DNA of 15,000 nt. Origin: Trachelipus rathkii. Taxonomy: Eukaryota > Arthropoda > Malacostraca > Isopoda > Trachelipodidae. Position 1 is the stretch's first letter. Each line of letters opens with the position of its first letter. The translations under genes and the position numbers were made by a program. The stretch is taken from contig JABUQX010028234.1 in assembly GCA_015478945.1 (NCBI GenBank), positions 1-15,000 on the forward strand, written 5' to 3'. Positions 7,416-15,000 of the stretch are shown here, piece by piece. Below the pieces are notes generated by a model that did no database searches, was not told where the DNA came from, and worked only from the letters and a program-made list of their open reading frames with translations.

Positions 7416-8315
7416 TGTGATATAGGGGGTTGAACTATCCGACCTTGGTACCTTGAAAAAACCGTCTGTAAACTCTATGGAATGCCATGTGGCTCGCCGG
7501 TCGTCGATGTGGATAACGTTGTCCATATTCTGTCTAGCAGCTCCTGGCGAAGCTATTTCCTGTGTTGGCGTTATGTACATAAGCCTCCAACATTGTCACC
7601 TTCATCGTCCTGGTATACTGGTCAGTGGTAGTTCCATGTTCCAAATATGGCTCTGACTACAATACCCTGCTGAAGTTATACGTTTCATACACTTTATTAC
7701 GCCAAATTCATCAGGTTAATGGAACATACACTCCACTATGTAGCTTGTCTAGTTGGTTGTACACATTCACATGGGCCCGTATTTATTAGGCGACTAGACA
7801 TATGTACAGCATATGATGTAATCTAAAAGGGTAATGCATTAAGGTAATTGTCTTAATTTAATTCCTTTGTTAAGCCTGTATCGATACTTTTAAATACTAT
7901 TCGATTGCGTATTGTATTTATACCTACCATTATTTCGATAATTGCACCGACGTTTCGGCTTTTGTGAGCAAATATGTCTACGGATACTGCCTAGTTGTTT
8001 AATGGTACATGCGTGGAAACGAACCGATAAATAATGGTCGAGAGGAAACGAGCCACACCGTTCATTCTTTATGTGCATTTCAAGCCAGCCAGATCCAAAG
8101 AACATGATAAATCATGCCATTCGACATTCGCATGTTTGTGCGCGGTTTTCATATCGCGCGTGCGCAGACAACACCGTAACATCATCGCCATCCTCCTTAA
8201 TCGAACTTAGAAATATTCGAACTTATGATACTCTCTACCATTTCAACTATAAAATCATGCCCGTACGAGTGACTGCCACCGCTGTAGACATCCCTCGAGA
8301 TACCTCTGTAAAACT

Positions 8316-8437
8316 GATATACTATATATATATATCTATATACGTGATATATATATAATATATATATCATATATATATAGTATATATAATATATATATAG
8401 TTATATATATTATATATAGTATATAAATATACTATAT
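8316..8437. repeat. TA-rich microsatellite
   Basis: A (TA)n tract with atatgta and tatag interruptions marks the right edge of the balanced-composition island. Confidence 0.9.
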
Positions 8438-8444
8438 ATAGTAT

Positions 8445-8665
8445 CAGGAGGTGGCGTTCCGCAATTTAAGTCCGCAGTTCCGCAATTGCGGAATACCAAA
8501 AATAAATTGTGTGTAATTGCGATTGCGATAATTTGAAAATGAAAAAAAAAATTTGCGGAATTGCAGTTAGCGGAATGTCCTATATCATTCCGCAATTAGA
8601 GAACTTATATCATTCCGCAATTAGAGGACTAGCCAAAAAAATTGTGGAATTTCGTGGAATGCAAA
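8445..8665. repeat. ttccgcaatt palindrome cluster (possible hAT MITE)
   Basis: The word ttccgcaatt or its complement aattgcgg recurs at 8456, 8479 (as the palindrome ttccgcaattgcggaa, 8479-8494), about 8550-8565, and in a tandem pair (tatatcattccgcaattaga) at about 8582 and 8607. Degenerate gtggaatttcgtggaatgc follows. The left border caggaggtggcgttccgc resembles a hAT terminus of the caggggtgg type leading into subterminal repeats. No right terminus was identified. The 87-codon plus frame (8509-8772) is a by-product. Confidence 0.6.
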
Positions 8666-9040
8666 AATTTATAGTCCACAACTTTTTGGCCATCTTTTGT
8701 CCCCTCTGGCAAGCAACGACGAGAAATATCGGTATTTTTTGGCATTCGGGTATTTTATTAAAGGTTTTGTAAATAAGTATATATTATACCAAAACTTAAA
8801 GGCCTTAAAGCATGAATAAAAGTTGTGAATCAACATTTATTCTTTTCTCTTTTATATCAGAAGTCTTCATCTTAAGCTTAGGTTATAATGAATATAATCT
8901 TATGGAACCGTGTCGCCACCAAATTTTCAATAATAAATGTATTGTACATAAACATAAATGTGAAGTAAAATAATATAACATTGGTACCCAACATCGAGAA
9001 GTCTAAGAACAGTATCATATAGTATATAATAATAAATTAA
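8666..9040. other. Unique AT-rich stretch, no gene
   Basis: I see no gene. A near-perfect hairpin at 8815-8841 (aataaaagttg and caacatttatt around a five-base loop, one mismatch) is the only structure noted. Confidence 0.6.
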
Positions 9041-9106
9041 ATGTACCATATATATATATTATATTATTATATATATATATATATAATATATCTATAATAT
9101 TATATG

Positions 9107-9157
<51 letters not shown>

Positions 9158-9200
9158 ATATATATATTACTTATAGTAGTATAATGATATAATAGTAGTA
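9041..9200. repeat. Long TA microsatellite
   Basis: Contains one of the purest (TA)n runs of the window (about 9112-9146), followed by further TA repeats to about 9200. Confidence 0.95.
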
Positions 9201-9248
9201 TATACATTTTCAAATTACTTTGAATCTTTCACCCAACAGAGAACCTAC

Positions 9249-9367
9249 AGGGAAGTAAGCTATCCGGGTATCCGCCGATAGACATTGAATATCCGGCGAT
9301 ACGGATAGTCAAAAACTTGGCCGGATAGGCCGGATACCGATAGTTGCCGGATATCCGGCCATCCTAA
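9249..9367. repeat. ggatatcc palindrome cluster 2 (possible hAT MITE)
   Basis: Words such as atccgggtatccgccgatag, aatatccggcgatacggat, ggccggataggccggatacc and gccggatatccggcc fill about 118 bases. The left end is cagggaagt and the right end gccatccta, whose complement aggatggc is close to a cagggatggc-type hAT terminus. So the cluster may be a complete small non-autonomous element. I could not match an 8-bp target duplication at the two ends. It shares its motif with 5318-5418. Confidence 0.6.
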
Positions 9368-9385
9368 TTATACTAAAACATAATA

Positions 9386-9386
9386 G

Positions 9387-9418
<32 letters not shown>

Positions 9419-9425
9419 ATATCTA
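9386..9425. repeat. TA microsatellite
   Basis: A short (TA)n run immediately right of ggatatcc cluster 2. Confidence 0.9.
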
Positions 9426-9655
9426 AATTAAATTAAAATTATAAATTATTAAATTAAAAAGATATAAATATAGGTATAAGTATAATGAGTATGAAGTGCA
9501 AACTAAACAGCTCCGAGCCCCCTAATGAGTTTTTTAAGCATTTTGGTATAAGCTTTATAGGCTGATTCAAAAAATGTAATTTGGTTTTTCCTGTAAGGTG
9601 CGTTCTTTTCGGAGATATCATATGTGCCCCTATATCTGCGAGTTTTGCCATATAT
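9426..9655 (-). other. Unique segment with 65-codon minus-strand frame, unassigned
   Basis: The minus-strand frame 9454-9651 starts with Met near the right TA tract and encodes mixed-composition residues for about 55 codons (MAKLADIGAHM at the start, LGGSELFSLH near codon 50) before turning Ile-rich at the AT-rich end. It is less repetitive than the other short frames, but I recognise no domain. It could be a fragment of a transposon gene or chance. Confidence 0.3.
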
Positions 9656-9797
9656 AGATAATATATATATATATAATATAATATAATATATATATATTTA
9701 TACTACTATATATATATATAATTATAGATATATATATATATTATATATATATATATATTATATAATTATATAATATAATATATATTATATATATAAC
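9656..9797. repeat. TA-rich microsatellite
   Basis: An impure (TA)n tract directly upstream of the LINE remnant. Confidence 0.95.
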
Positions 9798-10693
9798 TTC
9801 TGTCAATCTGCCTTTCCTACTCGTATTCGATCCTGATGCTCTGTTTGCTAACTGCTCCAACTGAAAAGGGCTCAAGTCTCATCGGCCCTCCTATTGTTCC
9901 TCTAACTCACCTGGACCGATTCTGGCATTCTCTTCTCCTCCTTCCCTTCAGGTGTTCCATATACTCTTTGGCTGTGATTACATTTGAACGGGCTGGTTGC
10001 ATTGGGCTCCTGAGATCTGTTGAACGTGAGGAAGTCGGATGGCAACCCGGGATGGCAATTCTCTCCTGAGGTTCTTGAGAGTGTCTCCGAGCCCTGGCCC
10101 TTCCTCGTTCAGCTATATTCTCTAGGTCTCAATACTAACACACTTTCCCTCAGTGTTTGGAAGCACGCACATGTCCAGCCTGTTCGAAAAAAGAAGCCGC
10201 TCCTGATCTTTCTAACTATCGTTAAATAGCTCTCACTTGTATTATATCTAAAATCTTGAAACCCTTCTAACTCTCACTTCTTAGACCATCATGGAATCTA
10301 TTCTCTTCCTTCGATAGCCAGTATGCTTTCGCATTCGAGGTTCTCACTGGCAATATAGCTTTCCTATTTAACTGATTTATGGTTTTCAACCCTCTTAAGA
10401 ACAACGGGGAGACTTGCGTGGTGCTCTGACATCATATCCAAGAGCATTTGATCGGGTAATCCGCATGCGTCCTGCCTCGCCAAGCTCCCCTGCTGTTGGG
10501 TTTTCCTCCTTCTCTTGCTTACTTTTGTCTAGCTTTCTTTCATGTCGCTCAATATTGGATGTGGTGATGGATGCATTTTATTCTTCTTTTTGTCTGTCAA
10601 TAGTGGTGTTCTCCAGGGTCTGTCTTATCTCCTACTTTATTCTTACTTGTCATTAATGATCTTCTCACCTGCATTTCTAACTCTATCCACTCA

Positions 10694-10705
10694 TATGCCG
10701 ATGAC
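10694..10705 (+). other. RT catalytic YADD box (motif C)
   Basis: tatgccgatgac encodes Y-A-D-D, the metal-binding active site of reverse transcriptases. It is preserved inside an otherwise frameshifted pseudogene, in frame with INDLL and NSIHS upstream. Confidence 0.9.
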
Positions 10706-11131
10706 TGGACCCTTCATTCTTCAACTCATTTCAATTTCTGCTCTCTTTTACTTCAGAATTGCCTCTCGTCATAATCTTTCCGATTCTATCTCGCTGATCT
10801 GATAGAATTTCCGATTTGGGTCGTCTCAACCTTTGTGAAATTCATTCCTTTAAAAACTCACACTTCTACAAATTCACCTCTCTAAGAACACCTTCTAACT
10901 TCATATCTCTTTCCGACGGTTCTCTCGTCCACTCGACAATAAAAACATCCTTGGCCTTACATAAACAAAAAATATCTTGAAACCTCAACATCACAACTGT
11001 TGCTAAGGTGGCCTCAAAATAACTGGGAGTTCTGTTTAGACTGCGGACCCTTTTGTTCCTCTTGCTTCAGTTACATCCAAGCTATTAGCAAGGTCTAATC
11101 CGCCCTTTGGTATTGAGTACTTGTTGCTCAT

Positions 11132-11143
11132 CTGGGGGGGGGG
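11132..11143 (+). repeat. Poly-G run in LINE remnant
   Basis: A run of about 11 G residues, tggggggggggg-like, sits in the C-terminal part of the LINE remnant where IWGG-type residues would be expected. Slippage here is a likely cause of one frameshift. Confidence 0.8.
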
Positions 11144-11654
11144 GGCTCTGGTTTCAACCCGGCTTTTTGGACAGGGTCGATCATAAAAGAGCCAAAAGGC
11201 GTTATAAACTGATTCTGTACTTTGCATTTCAGCTTTAAGCCGCTCTATCTTTGCGGCGCGATGTTTGTGCTTTATCTCTTTTCTATAGGTACCAGCACCG
11301 TAGGCAGCGCAGGCTGCTTCGAACGGAAACGTCTACCACTCGCGTAATCACCGACCTTTACGGGACGCCCTCGTAGCCAAGGGTGCTGTGTCGTGCGCAC
11401 GAGTTTTATTGTGTAGATTTGGTAATCCGCCAGGCTAGTTCGCAGCGGTCTTTCCGTTCTTCTCTGGCACTCTTGTTTTGTGGAATTCTCTCCATCTTCT
11501 GTGTTTTTCATCGCTGAATTTAGATCTGCCCTCCACTCTACAAGCCCTGCGTATCCTATGCTCTAGCTGTGATTGACGCTAGCGGGATCGAAATTTTTGC
11601 AAGTGCAACATACACCCGTCCTGAATACGCGGCTATGCCCGTGAGTGGTGGTGA

Positions 11655-11840
11655 CAACTGTAATATATTAATATAAATATATATTAAAAGTAATAAGTGA
11701 CGTTATATATATATATACTATATATATATATATTATATAATATTATATAATTATATATATATATTATATATATATAAAATATTATAGTATATAATAGATA
11801 TATCATAGTATATAATATTATATATAATATACGTATATAT
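11655..11840. repeat. TA-rich microsatellite
   Basis: An impure (TA)n tract follows the LINE remnant and runs into a GA tract. The 112-codon minus frame 11684-12022 reads through it and is Ile/Tyr-rich by composition. Confidence 0.95.
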
Positions 11841-11880
11841 GAGAGAGAGGAGAGAGAGAGAGAAGAGAAGAGAGAGAGGA
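11841..11880 (+). repeat. (GA)n microsatellite
   Basis: A 40-base purine tract of gagaga with gg and gaa interruptions. It accounts for the Arg/Glu-rich start of the open frame at 11839. Confidence 0.95.
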
Positions 11881-11924
11881 GTTGCTTTAAATTACGTTGC
11901 TTGGCTGAGTAACCGAAATCTTTC

Positions 11925-12240
11925 CGCACCGCCATCGCACCGTACCAAAAGTCTTTATTTCGTACCACACCGTTCTTCTTCTTCTGTTTCAATGAACTCA
12001 GCACTGTACAGCACCGCATCACTTTATTTTAAAAATTGCAACATACCATCACACTGGAATTATATGCAGCACCACACCAAAAGACATTTTATTCAAACCA
12101 CACCGCAACTCTACCGCTCCGCACTGAGGCACACCATGCACCGCACCGTACCGCACCGCACCACACCGCACCGCACCGCACCGCACCGCACCGCACCGCA
12201 CCGCACAGAACCAAAATGAGCGCACCATGCGCTGCACTGC
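11925..12240 (+). repeat. ACCGC pentanucleotide array with degenerate flanks
   Basis: The clean centre (about 12140-12206) is tandem accgc with a few accgt or accac variants. On both sides the same pentamer survives in decayed form (ccgcaccgccatcgcaccgt near 11925, caccgcatcac near 12012, ctgcactgcacctgg near 12232), so the original array was probably about 300 bases. The pentamer has no stop in any frame, which gives open frames on both strands (His-Arg-Thr-Ala-Pro repeats on plus, Cys-Gly-Ala-Val-Arg on minus). These should not be taken as proteins. Confidence 0.85.
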
Positions 12241-12785
12241 ACCTGGTGCTTCGGCCAAACCTATTTGTAGTATACATTTATTTTACTTTTTTAATTTATT
12301 TTTTCACTAGTTTTGTTATTATATATAAAGGGTGAAAATTTATTTATTTAATTGCGAAATGCTTTTTAAGATGATAGAATGATGACTATATAGGCCTCCA
12401 ATTTTCCTATTTATCTAATAGCATTTGCGCAACTGGACCGAAATTAAATCATTATGTGATTTTCAATATAATCAAAATGTTCTGACATGAACTGATATAC
12501 AAATCAAATTTAAGAAAAAAAAAAAGAAAAAAAAAAAAATCCAGAAAGTATAAATGAAAAAATTTATGAAATGAACAATTCATTTACTGACATATTTTAG
12601 GCTAGATAATTCTTTCTTCATATTTTTCTGTTGAACCAGCTATTGAAGCAATATACATATTTTCGCAGCACTCATCTGATCCAACCGCCACGGTGGGCTG
12701 GGGGCGAAGGGAGGTCACATAGACAAACTGCTGTTCGACATATCCGATAACCCCACTCAAGAACTGCAACGCAATCATTGCCCAC
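12241..12785. other. Unique stretch with A-rich tract, no gene
   Basis: No gene is seen. An A-rich tract with single G interruptions occupies 12512-12539. A short GC-richer segment (12680-12720, with cgccacggtgggctgggggc) precedes an inverted-repeat arm at 12751-12790. Confidence 0.6.
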
Positions 12786-12790
12786 TATAT
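12751..12790. repeat. Left arm of inverted repeat around TA/CT block
   Basis: The reverse complement, atatagtgggcaatgatt then gcgttgcagttcttgagtgg, matches 13247-13281 (attatagtgggc then gttgcaggattcatttaggg) except for a 9-base indel. The two arms enclose about 460 bases of TA and CT repeats. Confidence 0.55.
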
Positions 12791-12950
12791 TATATCTTTA
12801 TATATTATATATATATATATATATCAATATAATATATATATATATTCAGTAATTTTAATATATATATAGTATATATATTAGCCTAAATATATAATATATA
12901 TATCTAAAGTATATATATATATATATAAATCATAATATATAAAAAGGTAT
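12786..12950. repeat. TA-rich microsatellite
   Basis: Impure (TA)n between the inverted-repeat arm and the CT tract. Confidence 0.9.
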
Positions 12951-12968
12951 GTGAACTAAACACCAATA

Positions 12969-12988
12969 TCTCTCTCTCTCTCTCTCTC

Positions 12989-13029
<41 letters not shown>

Positions 13030-13072
13030 TCTCTCTCTCTCCTCTCTCTCTCTCTCCTCTCTCTCTCTCTCG
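12969..13072 (+). repeat. (CT)n microsatellite
   Basis: About 100 bases of (TC)n with a few cgtg, ttct and cctc interruptions. On the minus strand it yields the Arg/Glu-rich frame 12904-13101, which is not a gene. Confidence 0.97.
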
Positions 13073-13124
13073 TCATCTCTCAACAATGAAAGTGTAGGCA
13101 AAAATTAAGCTATTATTAATATAA

Positions 13125-13246
13125 TACTACTATATATATATATATAGTATATATATATATATATATTATATTAATTATTTATATAATATATATATATATA
13201 TATATACTATATTATATATATATAATATATATAATATATAATCATG
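13125..13246. repeat. TA-rich microsatellite
   Basis: (TA)n with tataat interruptions, ending at the right inverted-repeat arm. Confidence 0.95.
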
Positions 13247-13281
13247 ATTATAGTGGGCGTTGCAGGATTCATTTAGGGTGG
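13247..13281. repeat. Right arm of inverted repeat around TA/CT block
   Basis: Pairs with the reverse complement of 12751-12790; see that entry. The shared blocks are tatagtgggc and gttgcag. Confidence 0.55.
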
Positions 13282-13299
13282 AAAAGTTGTTATAATTAA

Positions 13300-13324
13300 C
13301 TATATATATATATATATATATAAT

Positions 13325-13371
<47 letters not shown>

Positions 13372-13410
13372 TATATATATATATAGTAATATATAAAATA
13401 TATATAATAC
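13300..13410. repeat. TA microsatellite
   Basis: A nearly pure (TA)n run with tataat and tatag interruptions. Confidence 0.95.
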
Positions 13411-13413
13411 TAT

Positions 13414-13450
13414 TATGGGCGCCGTGTATAGAAATTTAGGGGGGCCAAAT
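13414..13450 (+). repeat. Possible transposon end between TA tracts
   Basis: tatgggcgccgtgtatag followed by aaatttaggggggccaaatt is a short GC-rich island with TA repeats on both sides. The pattern recalls terminal sequences of small DNA transposons, but I see no inverted partner nearby. Confidence 0.3.
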
Positions 13451-13451
13451 T

Positions 13452-13590
13452 ATATATAATACATATTAATTATATAATAATATATGTATTATTATTGAAT
13501 ATATATTATTATATTATATCATATATATAAATATATGGTATATATATATATATATAAAATACCTATATTATATATAGTATAATAATCTGT
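13452..13590. repeat. TA-rich microsatellite
   Basis: Impure (TA)n with attatt interruptions; the last simple-repeat block in the window. Confidence 0.9.
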
Positions 13591-14138
13591 ATAGTACAGG
13601 TGTTTCAAAGGTTTCATTGAAATAATAAAAAATAATAATATCACAGATATTTCACATTTACGAAAAGTTTATTGTCAAATGAGTATATACTAGTAAGAAG
13701 TCTTATATTATTAGAGTGTTTCCTTTTTAGCATGAAAATAAATAATTTTAATGATTTCTTTTTTTCTTTCTTAATCATTATAATATCTTCTATCAAGTGA
13801 TGTTTTTTGACGTGAAACGTTTCCCCCGCGATTGCCTAGTTAACATAGCCCATTTAATCTTCGTTGGAAATAGTTGACCTTAGCCACGTTTAAACATGTC
13901 GTAAGGTACTAAACGACCTATCAATTGCACAAGTAGTTGATGGAAGTGTGAAAGTACTTTGATAGATTGTGGAACTGTTGGGAAAAAATGTACAATGATT
14001 TTGTAAGATGTGCTGTAACTCATTTTCTCATCTATTTGTTCCCTATCTGATGCTTCAGAAATTAAACAAAGATTCTGCTTCACTAATTAGGGATGTGATC
14101 CAATATAATTTGAATGATACCTAGGTTACCATTTAGAC
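13591..14138. other. Unique AT-rich stretch, no assigned gene
   Basis: It contains one 67-codon minus-strand frame (13880-14083) of mixed composition that I do not recognise. The flanking sequence gives no splice or promoter support. Confidence 0.5.
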
Positions 14139-14412
14139 TTGAAATATTTCGGATTTGGTTTATTTTCTTGTTCTATCTGGAGCAAATGCAGAGGAAGGAT
14201 TTCGAAGTGGTTATCTTCAGGTGTTCCGAACGAATTGCTTGCAACTGCAGAGATAGCAAATCGAGAGAATCAATATAAAGTCATAAAATGGGGCAGCTCT
14301 GAAGCAATCCTTAGCAGAATTTTTTGATGTCCCTGAGGCTGGAATTCCTTTGGATCTGGCACTTTGGACAATGACATATCTGGCAAAATTCTTAGATTTT
14401 AAAAAATTCTAA
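14139..14412 (+). pseudogene. Possible decayed coding stretch, family unknown
   Basis: A 62-codon frame (14139-14327) of non-repetitive composition contains LLATAEIANRENQYKVIKWG and SSEAILSRIF. Just after its stop, one base out of frame, the sequence stays open for about 29 more codons to 14412, reading FDVPEAGIPLDLALW then TMTYLAKFLDF. A single extra T in the tttttt run near 14320 would join the two, giving roughly 90 codons. Balanced amino-acid use across the join suggests a former coding exon or transposon gene, but I recognise no domain and the start Met is arbitrary. Chance openness cannot be excluded. Confidence 0.35.
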
Positions 14413-15000
14413 AAGAGACATGCAATTATATCCGATGGTTCCATCAGTTTTTACAATATTGTTAAATTTTCTATGTGACAATGCGAACCTCATCCAAATT
14501 TATTACTTTAGTTTGGTATGATATTTCCTATAGCGGCTCAAATGAATGAATCTATAGAATCATTTCCTGTTCTATGATTATTAAACTAGAGTGAGAAATC
14601 CAGGATTCTTCCTGCTTCGCCGCTGATGAAATCGAGAAAGCTGCACATGCTGCAGTTCGTGGGTGCTTATGCGTTTCATCTGATCGATGAGCAATTTTTT
14701 AATGATAATTTTATTTTGCGCTAAAATGTTTACTCAGAAAATATGCCTAGTTGATTTGTACTCTGGACAGACCATCTGTGTTTCGCTATAACAGACTAGT
14801 AAATAGCCTTAGCCACCAATTTCTGGTCGGACATTTTTTCAGGAAAAATTTAATAAACTTATTTTTCACCTATTCCGACACAGTGTTTCGAAATGATCCT
14901 GGAACAAATGATTAGGATCATTATGTATTAAATTGAAAAGATACGGAGACAACAATGAAAAAAATTTGCTTAAGGGTATCTGAATTCTCTTATTAACTTC
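14413..15000. other. Unique AT-rich stretch, no gene
   Basis: No gene is seen. A small palindrome, aatgat-tagg-atcatt, lies near 14908-14923. No simple-repeat tract is present, in contrast to the preceding 2 kb. Confidence 0.55.

Larger units (their letters stand above)
5913..8310. other. 2.4-kb microsatellite-free island, no gene recognised
   Basis: From 5913 the base composition changes abruptly to roughly balanced and stays so until TA repeats resume near 8316. I find no (TA)n, homopolymer or known transposon end in it. The longest frames are short: 98 codons minus (6973-7269), 70 codons minus (7097-7309), 69 codons minus (7371-7580), 71 codons minus (7890-8105) and 95 codons plus (8071-8358, its end running into TA repeat). 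None shows a domain I recognise and none chains convincingly with its neighbours. It could be a decayed coding segment, an inserted foreign fragment, or unique intergenic DNA. Three tight hairpins inside are listed separately. Confidence 0.55.
9830..11560 (+). pseudogene. LINE (jockey/CR1-like) reverse transcriptase pseudogene
   Basis: This is a decayed non-LTR retrotransposon ORF2. In order on the plus strand I read: an RT entry block with LGLNTNT and WKHAHVQPV (W codon at 10158); IALTCIISKILKPF (10226-10267); DSQYAF (about 10315); AFDRV of motif A (10444-10458); SGVLQG of motif B, normally SGVPQG (10602-10619); INDLLTCISNSIHSYADDWT from 10652, with an intact catalytic YADD box at 10694-10705; then C-terminal blocks ITTVAKVASK (from 10990), LSLRRDVCALSLFYRYQHRR (from 11245) and LWNSL (11478-11492). 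These lie in all three frames, so at least six frame changes are needed, and stops occur, for example between ASK and LGVLF. The motif A aspartate is lost by an indel just before AFDRV. The endonuclease domain is absent, so the copy is 5'-truncated. In intact elements the protein copies RNA into DNA at a nicked target. Clade assignment is from motif memory only. Overlapping short frames in this span are fragments of it. Confidence 0.85.

Noticed and set aside
8445..8665. CRISPR-like spaced repeats
   Set aside because: Repeat units are short palindromes of uneven spacing, the genome is eukaryotic in character, and no cas genes are present.
10414..10802. Two separate small genes in overlapping plus-strand frames
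   Set aside because: Both frames carry consecutive fragments of one reverse transcriptase (AFDRV, then SGVLQG), so they are pieces of a single frameshifted pseudogene.
11684..12022. 112-codon Ile/Tyr/Leu-rich minus-strand frame, membrane-protein-like
   Set aside because: Composition comes from the TA and GA repeats it reads through; no non-repeat domain is present.
11839..12335. Open frames on both strands with His-Arg-Thr-Ala-Pro or Cys-Gly-Ala-Val-Arg repeats
   Set aside because: These are translations of the ACCGC pentamer and GA tract, which contain no stop codons. Both strands are open at once, which argues against a protein.
12904..13101. Arg/Glu-rich minus-strand frame
   Set aside because: Translation of the (CT)n microsatellite.
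13880..14083. 67-codon minus-strand frame as a hAT transposase fragment
   Set aside because: I looked for the hAT C-terminal dimerisation signature and other transposase motifs and could not identify any; no claim is made.

Overview
This is an invertebrate-type eukaryotic nuclear sequence with no intact gene. It is not prokaryotic: there are no long open frames, operons or ribosome-binding-site patterns. It holds (TA)n tracts every few hundred bases, (CT)n, (GA)n and an ACCGC pentamer array, long poly-A/poly-T runs, hAT-type transposon ends and a decayed LINE. An arthropod, perhaps a decapod crustacean, fits the LINE and the dense dinucleotide arrays; a mollusc is not excluded. That assignment is inference.

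Layout. 1-890 is AT-rich sequence without a recognisable gene. From 899 to 3175 lie two roughly 1-kb copies of one foldback element. Each has a GC-rich core (1284-1525 and 2530-2815, in opposite orientations) between long inverted arms. Each arm looks like two related monomers separated by a poly-A or poly-T linker, an Alu-like dimer plan. A third copy of the core (4838-5060) sits between a different pair of inverted arms (4605-5300). Between copies two and three, 3427-4300 holds a head-to-tail series of short hAT-like termini, each preceded by a near-identical 'atctaaggg' spacer.

5318-5912 contains a cluster of palindromic ggatatcc motifs, then another foldback with 75-85-bp arms, then a long TA tract. 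5913-8310 is a 2.4-kb island of balanced base composition, free of microsatellites, in which I recognise no gene. 8445-8665 is a cluster of ttccgcaatt palindromes and 9249-9367 a second ggatatcc cluster; both could be non-autonomous hAT elements with subterminal repeats.

9830-11560 is a plus-strand LINE pseudogene. An ordered series of reverse transcriptase motifs, including an intact YADD box, is scattered over three frames. 11650-13590 is dominated by simple repeats: TA, GA, ACCGC, CT. 13600-15000 is unique AT-rich sequence with one possible decayed coding stretch (14139-14412).

Nothing here forms a working pathway. The window is intergenic or intronic sequence built by repeated insertion of mobile elements into TA-rich DNA. 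The best candidates for something undescribed are the foldback family with its shared core and exchangeable arms, and the hAT-end array with a repeated spacer.
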